Positions 25,439 to 33,330 of a stretch of DNA of 64,000 nucleotides are shown here, in pieces. The notes beneath the pieces are model-generated. The model was not told the origin of the DNA, made no database searches, and saw only the letters and a list, made by a program, of their open reading frames with translations. Position 1 is the first letter of the stretch. The number at the start of each line of letters is the position of its first letter. Made by a program: the position numbers and the translations under genes. This stretch comes from JAXMCI01 sp046349435 (GTDB lineage: Bacteria; Pseudomonadota; Alphaproteobacteria; Dongiales; Dongiaceae): positions 310,001 to 374,000 of the forward strand of contig JAXMCI010000001.1 in assembly GCA_046349435.1 (NCBI GenBank), in the 5' to 3' direction.

Positions 25439-26236
25439 TCAGCCGAAGTGGAAGGGACCCGGGAAGCTGTCGGTCAGGGCGGTGTGGGTGGCGATGCCGC
25501 CTTCGGCCGTCCAGAGATGGAGATGGAAGCCCGGCGGCTCGAGGCTGAAGCTCGGCTCCTCGTCGGGCCGCAGCGCCAGGGTGAGCTGGTGCGCCGTCGA
25601 GGGCGCGACGCTGGCCGGCGTGCCGCCGACCCGGCCGTGGATCGCGCGATGGACGTGGCCGGCCAGCACGCGCTCGACCTGGGGATGGCGGGCGAGCAGC
25701 GCCGCCAGGCGGCCGGGCTCGGCGAGCGCCATGCCGTCCATGTGCCCGATGCCGGTCTGGAACGGCGGATGGTGCATGAACAGCAGGGTCGGCCGCTGCG
25801 GCTGCTCGTCGAGGCGGGCCGCCAGCCAGTCCAGCCGCTCGCCGCAGAGGCTGCCGCCGGGATGGCCGGGCACGGTGCTGTCGAGCCCGATCAGCCGCAG
25901 CGGCCAATCCTCCACCGTGTAGTGCAGGAAGTCGCCCGCGGCCGGCAGGTAGCCGTCATCGGCGAAGGCGGCGCGCAGCGGGGCTCGCGAATCGTGGTTG
26001 CCCGGCACGACGAACAGCGGCGCGCGCAGCGGCGCCAGGATGCGCCTGAGATGCGCGTACTCCGCCGGCGAGCCGCCATCGACCAGGTCGCCGGTGGCCA
26101 GGATGACGTCGGGATGCGGGTCGAGCGCCACCAGCGTCGCCACCGCCCGCCTCAGGCAGCCGGCGGAATCGACCTGCCCCATCAGCGGCCCCTCGTCGGC
26201 CAGGATGTGCAGGTCGGTGATCTGGGCGATGAGCAT
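25439..26236 (-). CDS. Metallophosphoesterase, CpdA/GpdQ-like cyclic phosphodiesterase
   Basis: 265 residues with the five calcineurin-like metal motifs in order: QITDLHIL (residues 4-11), ATGDLVDGG, VPGNHDSR, MHHPPF and GHVHRAIHG. Class III cyclic-nucleotide phosphodiesterases (CpdA) and glycerophosphodiesterases (GpdQ) share this arrangement, so cAMP, cGMP or a phosphodiester metabolite could be the substrate. It is 71 bases upstream of the epimerase gene on the same strand. Confidence 0.88.
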   Translation of the reverse strand: MLIAQITDLHILADEGPLMGQVDSAGCLRRAVATLVALDPHPDVILATGDLVDGGSPAEYAHLRRILAPLRAPLFVVPGNHDSRAPLRAAFADDGYLPAAGDFLHYTVEDWPLRLIGLDSTVPGHPGGSLCGERLDWLAARLDEQPQRPTLLFMHHPPFQTGIGHMDGMALAEPGRLAALLARHPQVERVLAGHVHRAIHGRVGGTPASVAPSTAHQLTLALRPDEEPSFSLEPPGFHLHLWTAEGGIATHTALTDSFPGPFHFG

Positions 26237-26311
26237 CCCGCAGCTTGGACGGGACCGCCCGCAGGATCAATCACTGGATGATGACGGCCTTCGGCTCGCA
26301 CCGACCCCGTG

Positions 26312-26382
26312 CTTCGACACGCCCGGCACGAGGCGGGAGAGATCGCGCGCGTCCCCCTTGCCGCGTCGCGGGCTCGTCGAAG
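26312..26382. repeat. Imperfect inverted repeat (CTTCGACACGCCCG type)
   Basis: CTTCGACACGCCCG (26312-26325) and CGGGCTCGTCGAAG (26369-26382) pair at 12 of 14 positions across 43 bases. It lies in the 172-base gap between the SRPBCC and phosphodiesterase genes. It looks like a dispersed intergenic repeat common in alphaproteobacterial genomes; the rest of the gap shows nothing else. Confidence 0.5.
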
Positions 26383-26408
26383 GGCGAGGTCGGCACGGCG
26401 CCGGCCCC

Positions 26409-26888
26409 CTACGCCTCGCCCCGCTCCAGCCGCAGCGCGGCGGCAAGCGCCTCGAGCAGGTCGCGGGTGCCGCGCTCGCGGCTGCCGGCGTCGTCGTAGC
26501 CGTCGAGGAAGGCGGCCTGCTCGGTGAAGGTGAGCTTCGTCCCCGTCCCGGCCGGCGCCAGCTCGACCGTGGCCAGCGACACCGAGATGCGGCGGTCGTC
26601 GAGATGCAGGTCGTAGCTGTAGATGATCCGCCGGTCCTGCACGATGTCCTGGTAGCGCGCCTCGAAGCTGTGGATCGGCCCGCCCTGGGGCCCGCCCCGG
26701 CTGATCTCGCGGCCGCCGACGCGGAAGTCCATCGTCGCCTCCCTGCTGCCCCATTCGGCGGGCCCGCCGAACCAGCGCGCCTTGGCGACCGGATCGGCGA
26801 AGGCGTGGAAGACGCGCGCCGGCGAGGCCTCGTAGGTCCGCTCGATGACGAAGGTCGCGTGCTTCACGAAATGCCCGGGCATGCTCAT
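26409..26888 (-). CDS. SRPBCC (AHSA1/CalC-type) family protein
   Basis: 159 residues from ATG 26888, which overlaps the stop of the arsR-type gene (ATGA). START-like fold: FVIERTYEASPARVFHAFADPVAKARWFGGP at the N-terminus, then GGREISRGG and YDLHLDDRRISVSLATVELAPAGTGTKLTFTEQAAFLDGYDDAGSRERGT. ArsR + AHSA1-domain pairs are a common two-gene module; the AHSA1 partner binds small hydrophobic ligands, with unknown roles. Confidence 0.88.
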   Translation of the reverse strand: MSMPGHFVKHATFVIERTYEASPARVFHAFADPVAKARWFGGPAEWGSREATMDFRVGGREISRGGPQGGPIHSFEARYQDIVQDRRIIYSYDLHLDDRRISVSLATVELAPAGTGTKLTFTEQAAFLDGYDDAGSRERGTRDLLEALAAALRLERGEA

Positions 26889-27241
26889 CTCCCCTTCCGC
26901 GGTGTCTCCGCCTCGCCGGCGGTGGCGTCGAGATAGGCGCCGAGCCGGTCGAGCCGCGCCTCCCACAGCGCCCGCCGCTCGGCGATCCAGCGCTCGGCGG
27001 CCTGCAGCGCGGCGGGCTCGATGCGGCAGGTGCGCACGCGGCCCGCCTTCTCCGATCGCACCAGCCCGCTCGCCTCCAGCATCCGGAGATGCTGCAGCAC
27101 TGCCGGCAGCGACATGGCGAGCGGCCGTGCGAGCTCGCCGACCGAGGCCGGGCCGCGGCTCAGCCGTTCCACCATCTGCCGGCGCGCCGGATCGGCCAGC
27201 GCCTGGAACGTCAGGTCGAGGACGGCCTGTTGGTTAGGCAT
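26885..27241 (-). CDS. ArsR-family winged-helix regulator
   Basis: 118 residues, start ATG 27241. Winged HTH covers residues ~10-90 (LTFQALADPARRQMVERLSRGPASVGELARPLAMSLPAVLQHLRMLEASGLVRSEKAGRVRTCRIEP). The alpha-3N cysteine pair of metal-sensing ArsR proteins is absent, so it belongs to the metal-independent (SdpR-like) group. It is coupled to the SRPBCC gene and lies 4 bases after the Mur-ligase-like gene. Confidence 0.92.
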   Translation of the reverse strand: MPNQQAVLDLTFQALADPARRQMVERLSRGPASVGELARPLAMSLPAVLQHLRMLEASGLVRSEKAGRVRTCRIEPAALQAAERWIAERRALWEARLDRLGAYLDATAGEAETPRKGR

Positions 27242-27255
27242 ACACTTAACTAACC
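27232..27255. promoter_or_regulatory. Candidate ArsR operator spanning its own start codon
   Basis: GGTTAG (27232-27237) and CTAACC (27250-27255), 12-base spacer. The two arms flank the ATG at 27239-27241 and the stop of the upstream gene, in a locally AT-rich patch. The position would allow autorepression, but the arms are short. Confidence 0.35.
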
Positions 27256-29105
27256 ATCGGGCCGCCGGTTGTCAATCCTTGCCGCGCCAGCGCGTCGATC
27301 AGCGCCACGGCGGCGTCCATCTCGGCGGTGATCACGACCACCAGGTCGCCGGCCCTCGCCTCCGCGAAGATGCGGCGCAGAGCCGCGTCCTCGGCAGCGA
27401 TGCACAAGATGCGGTCGGGCGGCACCCCACCCTCGAGCAGCCCGTCGCGCAGCGTCCTCTCGACCAGGCCCGCTTCGGGGGGCGGTCGCCGCGCCCAGCT
27501 CGTGCAGACATGCAGGTCGAAGGTGCCGGCGAGCGCGCGGCCGGTGTCCCGGATCAGGCTCTGCGACATCTGTCCGGAAGCCATGACATGGACCAGCCGG
27601 CGCCCCGTGGTCGGCATCGAGCGGGCGGCGGCCGCCAGCTCCGCGGTCGCCTCGCGGCCGGTGGCGTGATCGAGGATGACCCGGAACGGCAGCCGGTCGA
27701 CGACGCTGAACCGCCCCTCCGAGTCGGCGAGGCTGGGGCCGAAGGCGTGCAGCGCGTCGCGGATCGACCCGGCCGGGACCCGCAGCGCGTCGGCGATGGC
27801 GACGGCGAACAGCGCGTTCCAGACCTTCCCGCCATGGCGGCCGCCCAGCGTCGCCGGGATGGCGGCGAGGTCGACCAGGCCCTCCGCGATGCCGTTCTCG
27901 ACGCGGACGATGCGGCCGTCCTCCAGGGTCACGACGCGGCCGCCGGAGTCCCGGTGCGCGCGCAGCGCCGCAGCGTCGGGGCGGCGGCCGACCAGCACGA
28001 TGCGCCCGGCCGCCGTCCGCTCCCGCATCGCCAGGCACAGCGGATCCTCGGCGTTGAGCACCAGCGTCTCGCGGCTGCGGCGGGCGACGATCGCCTTGAT
28101 GGCGGCGAGATCCTCGCGGCCGCCGATGCCGTCCGCCCCGACATGATTGTCGGAGACGTTGAGGACGGCGCCCACCGTGCAGTCGTCGAGCACCATCCCT
28201 TCCTTGAGAAGGCCGCCCCGCGCCAACTCGAAGACGCCGGCCTCGACCCGCGCGTCGAGCAGCAGTTCCCGCGCGAACCGGCCGCCCGCGCAGTCGCCGG
28301 CCCGCAGCCGCTCCGTCCCGAGCCGGACGCCGGTGGTCGTGCATCGCCCGACCGTCAGCCCGCTCGCGGCGAGGATCCGCGCCACCATGTTGGCGGTCGT
28401 GGTCTTGCCCAGGCTGCCGGTGATGGCGCAGGTCGGGATGCGTCCGTCGGTGCCGCGCGGGAACAGCCGGCGCAGGCTGTCGGCCGCCGGCGCGCTGCCG
28501 GCCGGACCGGGCACCTGGCGGCCGTGGCTGCCCTGCCCCAGCTGCAGCGCCTCGCCGGGAATGGCGCGCCGATAGCACGGTATCCCCTGCCGCGCCGCCG
28601 CGCGCGCGACCGCGAGCGTGGCCGGCCGCAGGGCGAAGCGCAGGGCAGCCTCGCGGAAGGCGGCGCACGCGGGGCCGGCTGGCCCGGGGTCCCCGGCAGG
28701 ATCCCCGGCACCCGGCCGGGAAGCCTCGAGCACGGCGCAGGACAACGCCCAGGTACGCTCCCCCAGCTCCGGATGCTCGCAGCGCAGGAACAGCCGGACG
28801 CGGCCGGCCTGCCAGCCGATCACGGTGGCACCGGGCGGCGCGACCGACCAGGGCGCCAGCAGGCCGGCGGCAAGCCGCAGCAGCGGCCCCGGCATCGCCG
28901 GGCGGCCTCGTGCGGCAGCCGCGAGCCAGCGCTCCTGCAGCGCGGCGAAGCCGAGCCCCTCGAGCAGCCGCCGGAGCCGCTCCGGCGACAGCTCGATCGC
29001 TGCGTCGCCGGCCGGCAGCGGCGCGAGGTCGTCCTCGATGACCAGGCCGCTGGCATCGTCGTGCAGGTTCGGGCCGGTCAGGAACCGGCGGCCGACGATC
29101 GGCAT
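27246..29105 (-). CDS. Cyanophycin-synthetase-like Mur ligase lacking the ATP-grasp domain
   Basis: 619 residues from ATG 29105 (an in-frame ATG at 29135 is the alternative). The first ~210 residues resemble the N-domain of cyanophycin synthetase CphA: RFLTGPN near the start, then LRPATLAVARAAARQGIPCYRR and LQLGQGSHGRQ, which in CphA lead into the ATP-grasp module. Here the sequence passes after ~25 residues into a Mur-ligase module with P-loop CAITGSLGKTTTANM (lysine ~234), FELARGGLLKEGM, VLNVSDNHVG and a C-domain. CphA is normally ~870-900 residues, so the ATP-grasp half-site is missing. It probably ligates an amino acid to a carboxylate; the product is unknown. Confidence 0.75.
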   Translation of the reverse strand: MPIVGRRFLTGPNLHDDASGLVIEDDLAPLPAGDAAIELSPERLRRLLEGLGFAALQERWLAAAARGRPAMPGPLLRLAAGLLAPWSVAPPGATVIGWQAGRVRLFLRCEHPELGERTWALSCAVLEASRPGAGDPAGDPGPAGPACAAFREAALRFALRPATLAVARAAARQGIPCYRRAIPGEALQLGQGSHGRQVPGPAGSAPAADSLRRLFPRGTDGRIPTCAITGSLGKTTTANMVARILAASGLTVGRCTTTGVRLGTERLRAGDCAGGRFARELLLDARVEAGVFELARGGLLKEGMVLDDCTVGAVLNVSDNHVGADGIGGREDLAAIKAIVARRSRETLVLNAEDPLCLAMRERTAAGRIVLVGRRPDAAALRAHRDSGGRVVTLEDGRIVRVENGIAEGLVDLAAIPATLGGRHGGKVWNALFAVAIADALRVPAGSIRDALHAFGPSLADSEGRFSVVDRLPFRVILDHATGREATAELAAAARSMPTTGRRLVHVMASGQMSQSLIRDTGRALAGTFDLHVCTSWARRPPPEAGLVERTLRDGLLEGGVPPDRILCIAAEDAALRRIFAEARAGDLVVVITAEMDAAVALIDALARQGLTTGGPMVS

Positions 29106-29269
29106 TCGGCACCGCGCGCTGCGCCGCTCCAGCACCGGGCGGCGGCGCTACGGTAGTCCATCGCCGAAGCTGCCGGCAGCCTCCTTGCGGGCCGCACCCC
29201 GACGACCATTCCCCCCGTGACAGCGCGCCCCAGGGTGTCGATGATGCGCCGGTCAGCGGAGGAGACGGG

Positions 29270-30145
29270 ATGCGCATCGAACGCGTGACGAAGCTCGGCG
29301 CCAAGCTGGGCGAGAGCCCGGTCTGGTCGGTCGCCGAGCAGGCGCTCTACTGGGTCGACATCACCGGCTGCGCGCTGCACCGGCTCGATCCGGCGACGGG
29401 CGCCGACCGCAGCTGGAGCCTGCCGGAGGAGATCGGCTGCTTCGCGCTCCGCCGGCAGGGCGGCTTCGTCGTCGGGCTGCGCCACGGCATCGCATTCCTC
29501 GATCCAGCGACCGGCGCGCTCGAGCGGCTGGCCGATCCCGAGGCCGACAAGCCGGGCAACCGCTTCAACGACGGCACGGTCGACAATGACGGGCGGCTGT
29601 GGGCCGGCACGATGAGCACGGAGACGCCCGCGACGGTGCCGCAGGGCACCTTCTACCGCTTCGATCCGGACCGCCGGATCCACCGCTTCTTCGACGGCAT
29701 CTTCACCACCAACGGGCTGGCCTTCAGCCCCGACGGACGCACCATGTACTTCTCGGACTCCAACCCCGGCGTGCGCACGGTCTGGGCCTGCGACTACGAT
29801 CGCGACAGCGGCGTGCCGCGCAACCGCAGGGTCTTCGTCGACACCCACGACCTGCCGGGCCGGCCGGACGGCGGCAATTGCGACGCCGACGGCTGCTACT
29901 GGATGTCCGCCATCGACAGCGGCCAGATCATGCGCTTCACGCCCCAGGGCAAGCTCGACCGCGCCATCACCCTGCCGGTCGCCTGCCCGACCAAGGTGGC
30001 CTTCGGCGGGCGCGCCCTCGACACGATGTTCGTGACGTCGCTGACCCGGCCGGGGCGCACCGACCTCGGCGCCGATTCCGGCGAGGTCTTCGCGATCCAC
30101 GGTGCCGGCATCGCCGGCATCGAGACGCCGCTGTTCGCGGGATGA
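29270..30145 (+). CDS. SMP-30/gluconolactonase family lactonase
   Basis: 291 residues, six-bladed propeller of the SMP-30 family. Signature stretches: LGESPVWSVAEQALYWVDI (metal-binding glutamate), NRFNDGTVDNDGRLWAGTMS (asparagine/aspartate ligands) and FTTNGLAFSPDGRTMYFSDS, with the final metal aspartate in the GGNCDADGCYW region. It hydrolyses sugar lactones (gluconolactone, arabinono- or xylonolactone) to aldonic acids. Its stop overlaps the ATG of the IlvD/Edd dehydratase, so the two form consecutive steps of an oxidative sugar pathway. Confidence 0.92.
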   Translation: MRIERVTKLGAKLGESPVWSVAEQALYWVDITGCALHRLDPATGADRSWSLPEEIGCFALRRQGGFVVGLRHGIAFLDPATGALERLADPEADKPGNRFNDGTVDNDGRLWAGTMSTETPATVPQGTFYRFDPDRRIHRFFDGIFTTNGLAFSPDGRTMYFSDSNPGVRTVWACDYDRDSGVPRNRRVFVDTHDLPGRPDGGNCDADGCYWMSAIDSGQIMRFTPQGKLDRAITLPVACPTKVAFGGRALDTMFVTSLTRPGRTDLGADSGEVFAIHGAGIAGIETPLFAG

Positions 30146-31893
30146 GCGGCCAGCCGAAGCGGCCGGCCGGCGCGACCGGGACCGGCCTGGCCGGCGGGCT
30201 CACCCACTATGGCGACCCCGCCTTCTCGCTCTATCTCCGGCGCTCCTTCGCCAAGTCGATGGGCTACAGCGAGGCGATGCTCGGCCGCCCGGTGGTCGGC
30301 ATCGCCTATACGCCCTCCGGCTTCAACAACTGCCACCGCCACTTCCCGGAGCTGCTCGAGGCGGTGAAGCGCGGCGTGCTGGCCGGCGGCGCCCTGCCGC
30401 TCGAGTTCCCCACCATCTCGCTCGGCGAGGCCTATCTCACCCCGACCAGCCTGAAGTTCCGCAACCTGATGGCGATGGACACCGAGGAGATGATCCGCGC
30501 CCAGCCGATGGATGCGGTGGTGCTGATGGGCGGCTGCGACAAGACCGTGCCGGCGCAGCTGATGGGGGCGCTCTCCGCCGACAAGCCGGCGGTGCAGCTG
30601 GTCGCCGGCCCGATGATGACCGGCTCCTATGGCGGCGAGCGGCTCGGCGCCTGCACCGACTGCCGGCGCTTCTGGGCGCGCTTCCGCGCCGGCCAGATCG
30701 ACGAGACGGAGATCGGCCGCATCGAGGACAACCTCGCCACCACCACCGGCACCTGCGCCGTGATGGGCACCGCCAGCACGATGGCCTGCATCGCCGAGGC
30801 GCTCGGCATGGCGCTGCCCGGCTCGGCGGCGATCCCGGCCGTGCATGCCGACCGGCTGCGCTGCGCCGAGGCGACCGGGCTGGTCGCCGCCGGGCTGGCC
30901 GGCAGCGACCGCCGGCCGAGCCGCATCGTCACCGCCGCTTCGGTCGAGAACGCGCTGCGCGTGCTGCTCGCCATCGGCGGCTCGACCAACGCGGTGATCC
31001 ATCTCGCGGCGATCGCCGGCCGCGCCGGCCTGCCCCTGTCGCTGGAGCGGCTGAACCAGCTCTCCGACGGCACCCCGGTGCTGGTCAACCTCAAGCCGGT
31101 GGGCAGCCACTACATGGAGGATTTCCATGCCGCCGGCGGGCTCGACGGCGTGCTGCGGGCGCTGGCTCCGCTGCTCCATCTCGACTGCCCGACGGTGACC
31201 GGCGAGACGCTGGGCGAGCGGCTGGCGCGGCCGCCGGCGCGCCCGGTCGACCATCGCATCGTGCGGCCGGCCGAAGACCCGATCGAGCCGGTCGGCGGAC
31301 TGGTCGCACTGTTCGGCAGCCTGGCGCCGGGCGGCGCCATCCTGAAGCGCTCGGCCGCCGACCCCGCGCTGTTCGAGCGCACGGCGCGGGCGGTGGTCTT
31401 CAAGGACCTCGCCGACCTCGCCGCCCGCATCGACGACCCGGCGCTGGACGTCACGGCCGAGGATGCGCTGGTGCTGCAGAATGCCGGCCCGACCAGCCCG
31501 GCGGCCATGCCCGAGGCCGGCTACCTGCCGATCCCGCGCAAGCTGGCGGCCGCCGGCGTCAAGGACATGATCCGCATCTCCGACGCGCGGATGAGCGGCA
31601 CCGCCTTCGGCACGGTGATCCTGCACGTCACGCCGGAAGCGGCCGCCGGTGGCCCGCTGGCGCTGGTCGAGACCGGCGACCGCATCCGCCTCTCGGTCGC
31701 CGGGCGCCGCCTCGACCTGCTGGTCGACGCCGCCGAGCTCGAGCGCCGGCGGCAGCGCTGGACCGCCGAGGCCGCGCAGCGGCCGCCGGCCGAGCGCGGC
31801 TATGCCAGCCTCTACCAGGCCCACGTGCTGCAGGCCGACGCCGGCTGCGACTTCGACTTCCTCACCGCCAGGGGGCGGACGCAGGGGCTCTGA
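30142..31893 (+). CDS. IlvD/Edd-family dehydratase (sugar-acid dehydratase)
   Basis: 583 residues from ATG 30142 (ATGA overlap with the lactonase). Iron-sulfur cysteines of the family are visible in GFNNCHRHFPEL, LMGGCDKTVPAQ and TTGTCAVMGTASTM. GSYGGERLGACTDCRRFWARF is typical of the arabonate/xylonate/galactonate dehydratase branch rather than of branched-chain IlvD. Lys/Glu/Ser active-site elements lie in the C-terminal KLAAAGVKDMIRISDARMSGTAFGTVILHVTPEAA. With the lactonase it would convert an aldonolactone to a 2-keto-3-deoxy acid. Confidence 0.9.
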   Translation: MSGQPKRPAGATGTGLAGGLTHYGDPAFSLYLRRSFAKSMGYSEAMLGRPVVGIAYTPSGFNNCHRHFPELLEAVKRGVLAGGALPLEFPTISLGEAYLTPTSLKFRNLMAMDTEEMIRAQPMDAVVLMGGCDKTVPAQLMGALSADKPAVQLVAGPMMTGSYGGERLGACTDCRRFWARFRAGQIDETEIGRIEDNLATTTGTCAVMGTASTMACIAEALGMALPGSAAIPAVHADRLRCAEATGLVAAGLAGSDRRPSRIVTAASVENALRVLLAIGGSTNAVIHLAAIAGRAGLPLSLERLNQLSDGTPVLVNLKPVGSHYMEDFHAAGGLDGVLRALAPLLHLDCPTVTGETLGERLARPPARPVDHRIVRPAEDPIEPVGGLVALFGSLAPGGAILKRSAADPALFERTARAVVFKDLADLAARIDDPALDVTAEDALVLQNAGPTSPAAMPEAGYLPIPRKLAAAGVKDMIRISDARMSGTAFGTVILHVTPEAAAGGPLALVETGDRIRLSVAGRRLDLLVDAAELERRRQRWTAEAAQRPPAERGYASLYQAHVLQADAGCDFDFLTARGRTQGL

Positions 31894-31912
31894 CCGACGG
31901 CGCCCGCCTGGC

Positions 31913-31940
31913 CGTCATTCCGGTTTTCGCCGGGATGACG
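31913..31940. repeat. Short dispersed palindrome (CGTCATTCCGG type)
   Basis: CGTCATTCCGG (31913-31923) and CCGGGATGACG (31930-31940), one mismatch, 6-base spacer. It sits between the dehydratase and cupin genes. The GTCATCCCGG core is a widespread alphaproteobacterial intergenic repeat. Confidence 0.55.
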
Positions 31941-31989
31941 ATGGAGCGCCGGATTGTTGACACGGACCACACAGCGCGGGAGGCCACCC

Positions 31990-32493
31990 ATGACGAGCCC
32001 GAAGCAGTCCCCGGAGCCCGAGGCAATCGTCTTCGCCGCCGACGGCGGCGTCCCGAACAATCCCCGGCTGCCGCTGCTGCTCTATCGCGGCGTGCTGTCC
32101 CTCGAAGGCGACGCCGCCAAGGCCTGCCTCGACCGTTTCGCCGGCCACGGCTGGACGGCCGGCTGGCGCAACGGGATCTTTTCCTACCACCACTTCCACA
32201 CCCGCTCGCACGAGGTGCTCGGCATCGTGCGCGGCGAGGCGCGCGTCCGCTTCGGCGGGCCGGGCGGGCGCACCGTGGCGGTGTCGGCGGGCGATGTCGT
32301 CGTGGTGCCGGCCGGGGTCGGCCACAAGAACGAGGGCGGGAGCGCCGACCTGCTGGTGGTCGGCGCCTACGCCGACGGCCGCGAGCCCGATCTCTGCCGC
32401 GGCGACGAGGCCGCGAAACCTGGGCATATCACGGCCATCGCAGCGGTGCCGCTGCCCGGCGCCGATCCGGTCGCGGGCAGCGGCGGCCGCTGA
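31990..32493 (+). CDS. Cupin-domain protein
   Basis: 167 residues from ATG 31990, with GGGAGG 6 bases upstream. Single small-barrel cupin: YHHFHTRSHEVLGIVRGEARVRFGG supplies the HxH...E metal motif, and SAGDVVVVPAGVGHKNEGGSADLLVVGAY the second cupin motif with its histidine. Close relatives are annotated as uncharacterised cupins near sugar catabolic genes; a role as sugar isomerase/epimerase or metal-dependent lyase is possible. It is last in the lactonase-dehydratase group. Confidence 0.85.
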   Translation: MTSPKQSPEPEAIVFAADGGVPNNPRLPLLLYRGVLSLEGDAAKACLDRFAGHGWTAGWRNGIFSYHHFHTRSHEVLGIVRGEARVRFGGPGGRTVAVSAGDVVVVPAGVGHKNEGGSADLLVVGAYADGREPDLCRGDEAAKPGHITAIAAVPLPGADPVAGSGGR

Positions 32494-32524
32494 TGCAGCG
32501 CTGGCGCTGAGCGCTCCAACGCCC

Positions 32525-32558
32525 GGCCCTCATGCCGCCATCCTCGGGCATGAGGGCC
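32525..32558. terminator. Bidirectional hairpin between convergent cupin and HU genes
   Basis: Perfect 12-base arms GGCCCTCATGCC (32525-32536) and GGCATGAGGGCC (32547-32558) with a 10-base loop, centrally placed in the 80-base gap between convergent genes. There is no strong T-run, as usual for GC-rich genomes. Confidence 0.7.
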
Positions 32559-32573
32559 GATGCGGTCAGTCGG

Positions 32574-32903
32574 TCAGACCGACTCCTTCAGCTCCTTGGC
32601 GGGGCGGAAGGCGATCTTCTTGCTCGCCTTGATCTTGATCTGCTCGCCGGTCGCCGGGTTGCGGCCCATGCGGGCCGGCCGCTTGCGCACCTGGAAGATG
32701 CCGAGCGCGGGCACGCGGATCTTGTCGCCCTTCTTGAGATGCTTGCCGATCAGGCCGACCAGATCGCCGAGCACCTCGTTGGTGGTGCCCTTGGGCAGCT
32801 CATGCTTTTCCGCCAGCGTGGCGGCAAGCTGCTTCAGCGTCACCGTCGGCGTCGTCGTCTTGGCGCCGGCAGCGGCCTTCGCGGTCGTGGGGCTCTTAGC
32901 CAT
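32574..32903 (-). CDS. HU-family DNA-binding protein
   Basis: 109 residues, longer than classical HU (~90) owing to a Lys/Ala/Thr-rich N-terminal extension of ~20 residues. The DNABII core is intact: LKQLAATLAEKHELPKGTTNEVLGDLVGLIGKHLKKGDKIRVPALGIFQVRKRPARMGRNPATGEQIKIKASKKIAFRPAKELKESV, here described in segments by residue 25-109. Key features are the GIFQVRKRPARMGRNPATG beta-arm and the C-terminal FRPAKELK. It is a nucleoid-associated architectural protein with no obvious functional link to its neighbours. Confidence 0.95.
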   Translation of the reverse strand: MAKSPTTAKAAAGAKTTTPTVTLKQLAATLAEKHELPKGTTNEVLGDLVGLIGKHLKKGDKIRVPALGIFQVRKRPARMGRNPATGEQIKIKASKKIAFRPAKELKESV

Positions 32904-33330
32904 GATGGATATCCCGTTTCCTCAGTGATTTGTGGGCGCGGAAGGTACAGGCAAGGCTAAGCACAATTCAACCGGCGAGCCTAGAGGCAGCTTGGGGACG
33001 CTGCGAGGCGCTTGCGAGAAACCCGCGCCGCATCGGCGTTTCTGCGAGGTAAGCGATTGTCGTTTCTCGATTTTTGCCGATAAATCGCGGCTTTCCTCAT
33101 GCTGCGCCGGAGCCGCCCCAGCGCGCGTCGCGAGGCGGCCCGCTCCGCCGCCGCCGCGCCCGCCGCCCGCGAATCGGGCGAATCGCCCAGCTCTCCGGCG
33201 CATCTCCGGCGCATCTCCGGCCCATCCCGCGGCCCTTCCCCGCCTCCGCCGGGCGCGCTATAGCATGCGGCCCCGGACCGTCCCGACGCCCCGACGACCG
33301 GCGCCTGACGACCGACGAGGAGAAGCGAGA
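32904..33330. other. 427-base divergent intergenic region, HU / tartrate-type dehydrogenase
   Basis: The HU-proximal part (32920-33100) is relatively AT-rich and probably holds the HU promoter; on the minus strand a TTGAAT occurs at about 32967-32972, without a clear -10. The distal part (33110-33260) is extremely GC-rich with runs of CGCC and shows no credible gene. GACGAGGAGAAG directly precedes the ATG at 33331. Confidence 0.5.
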
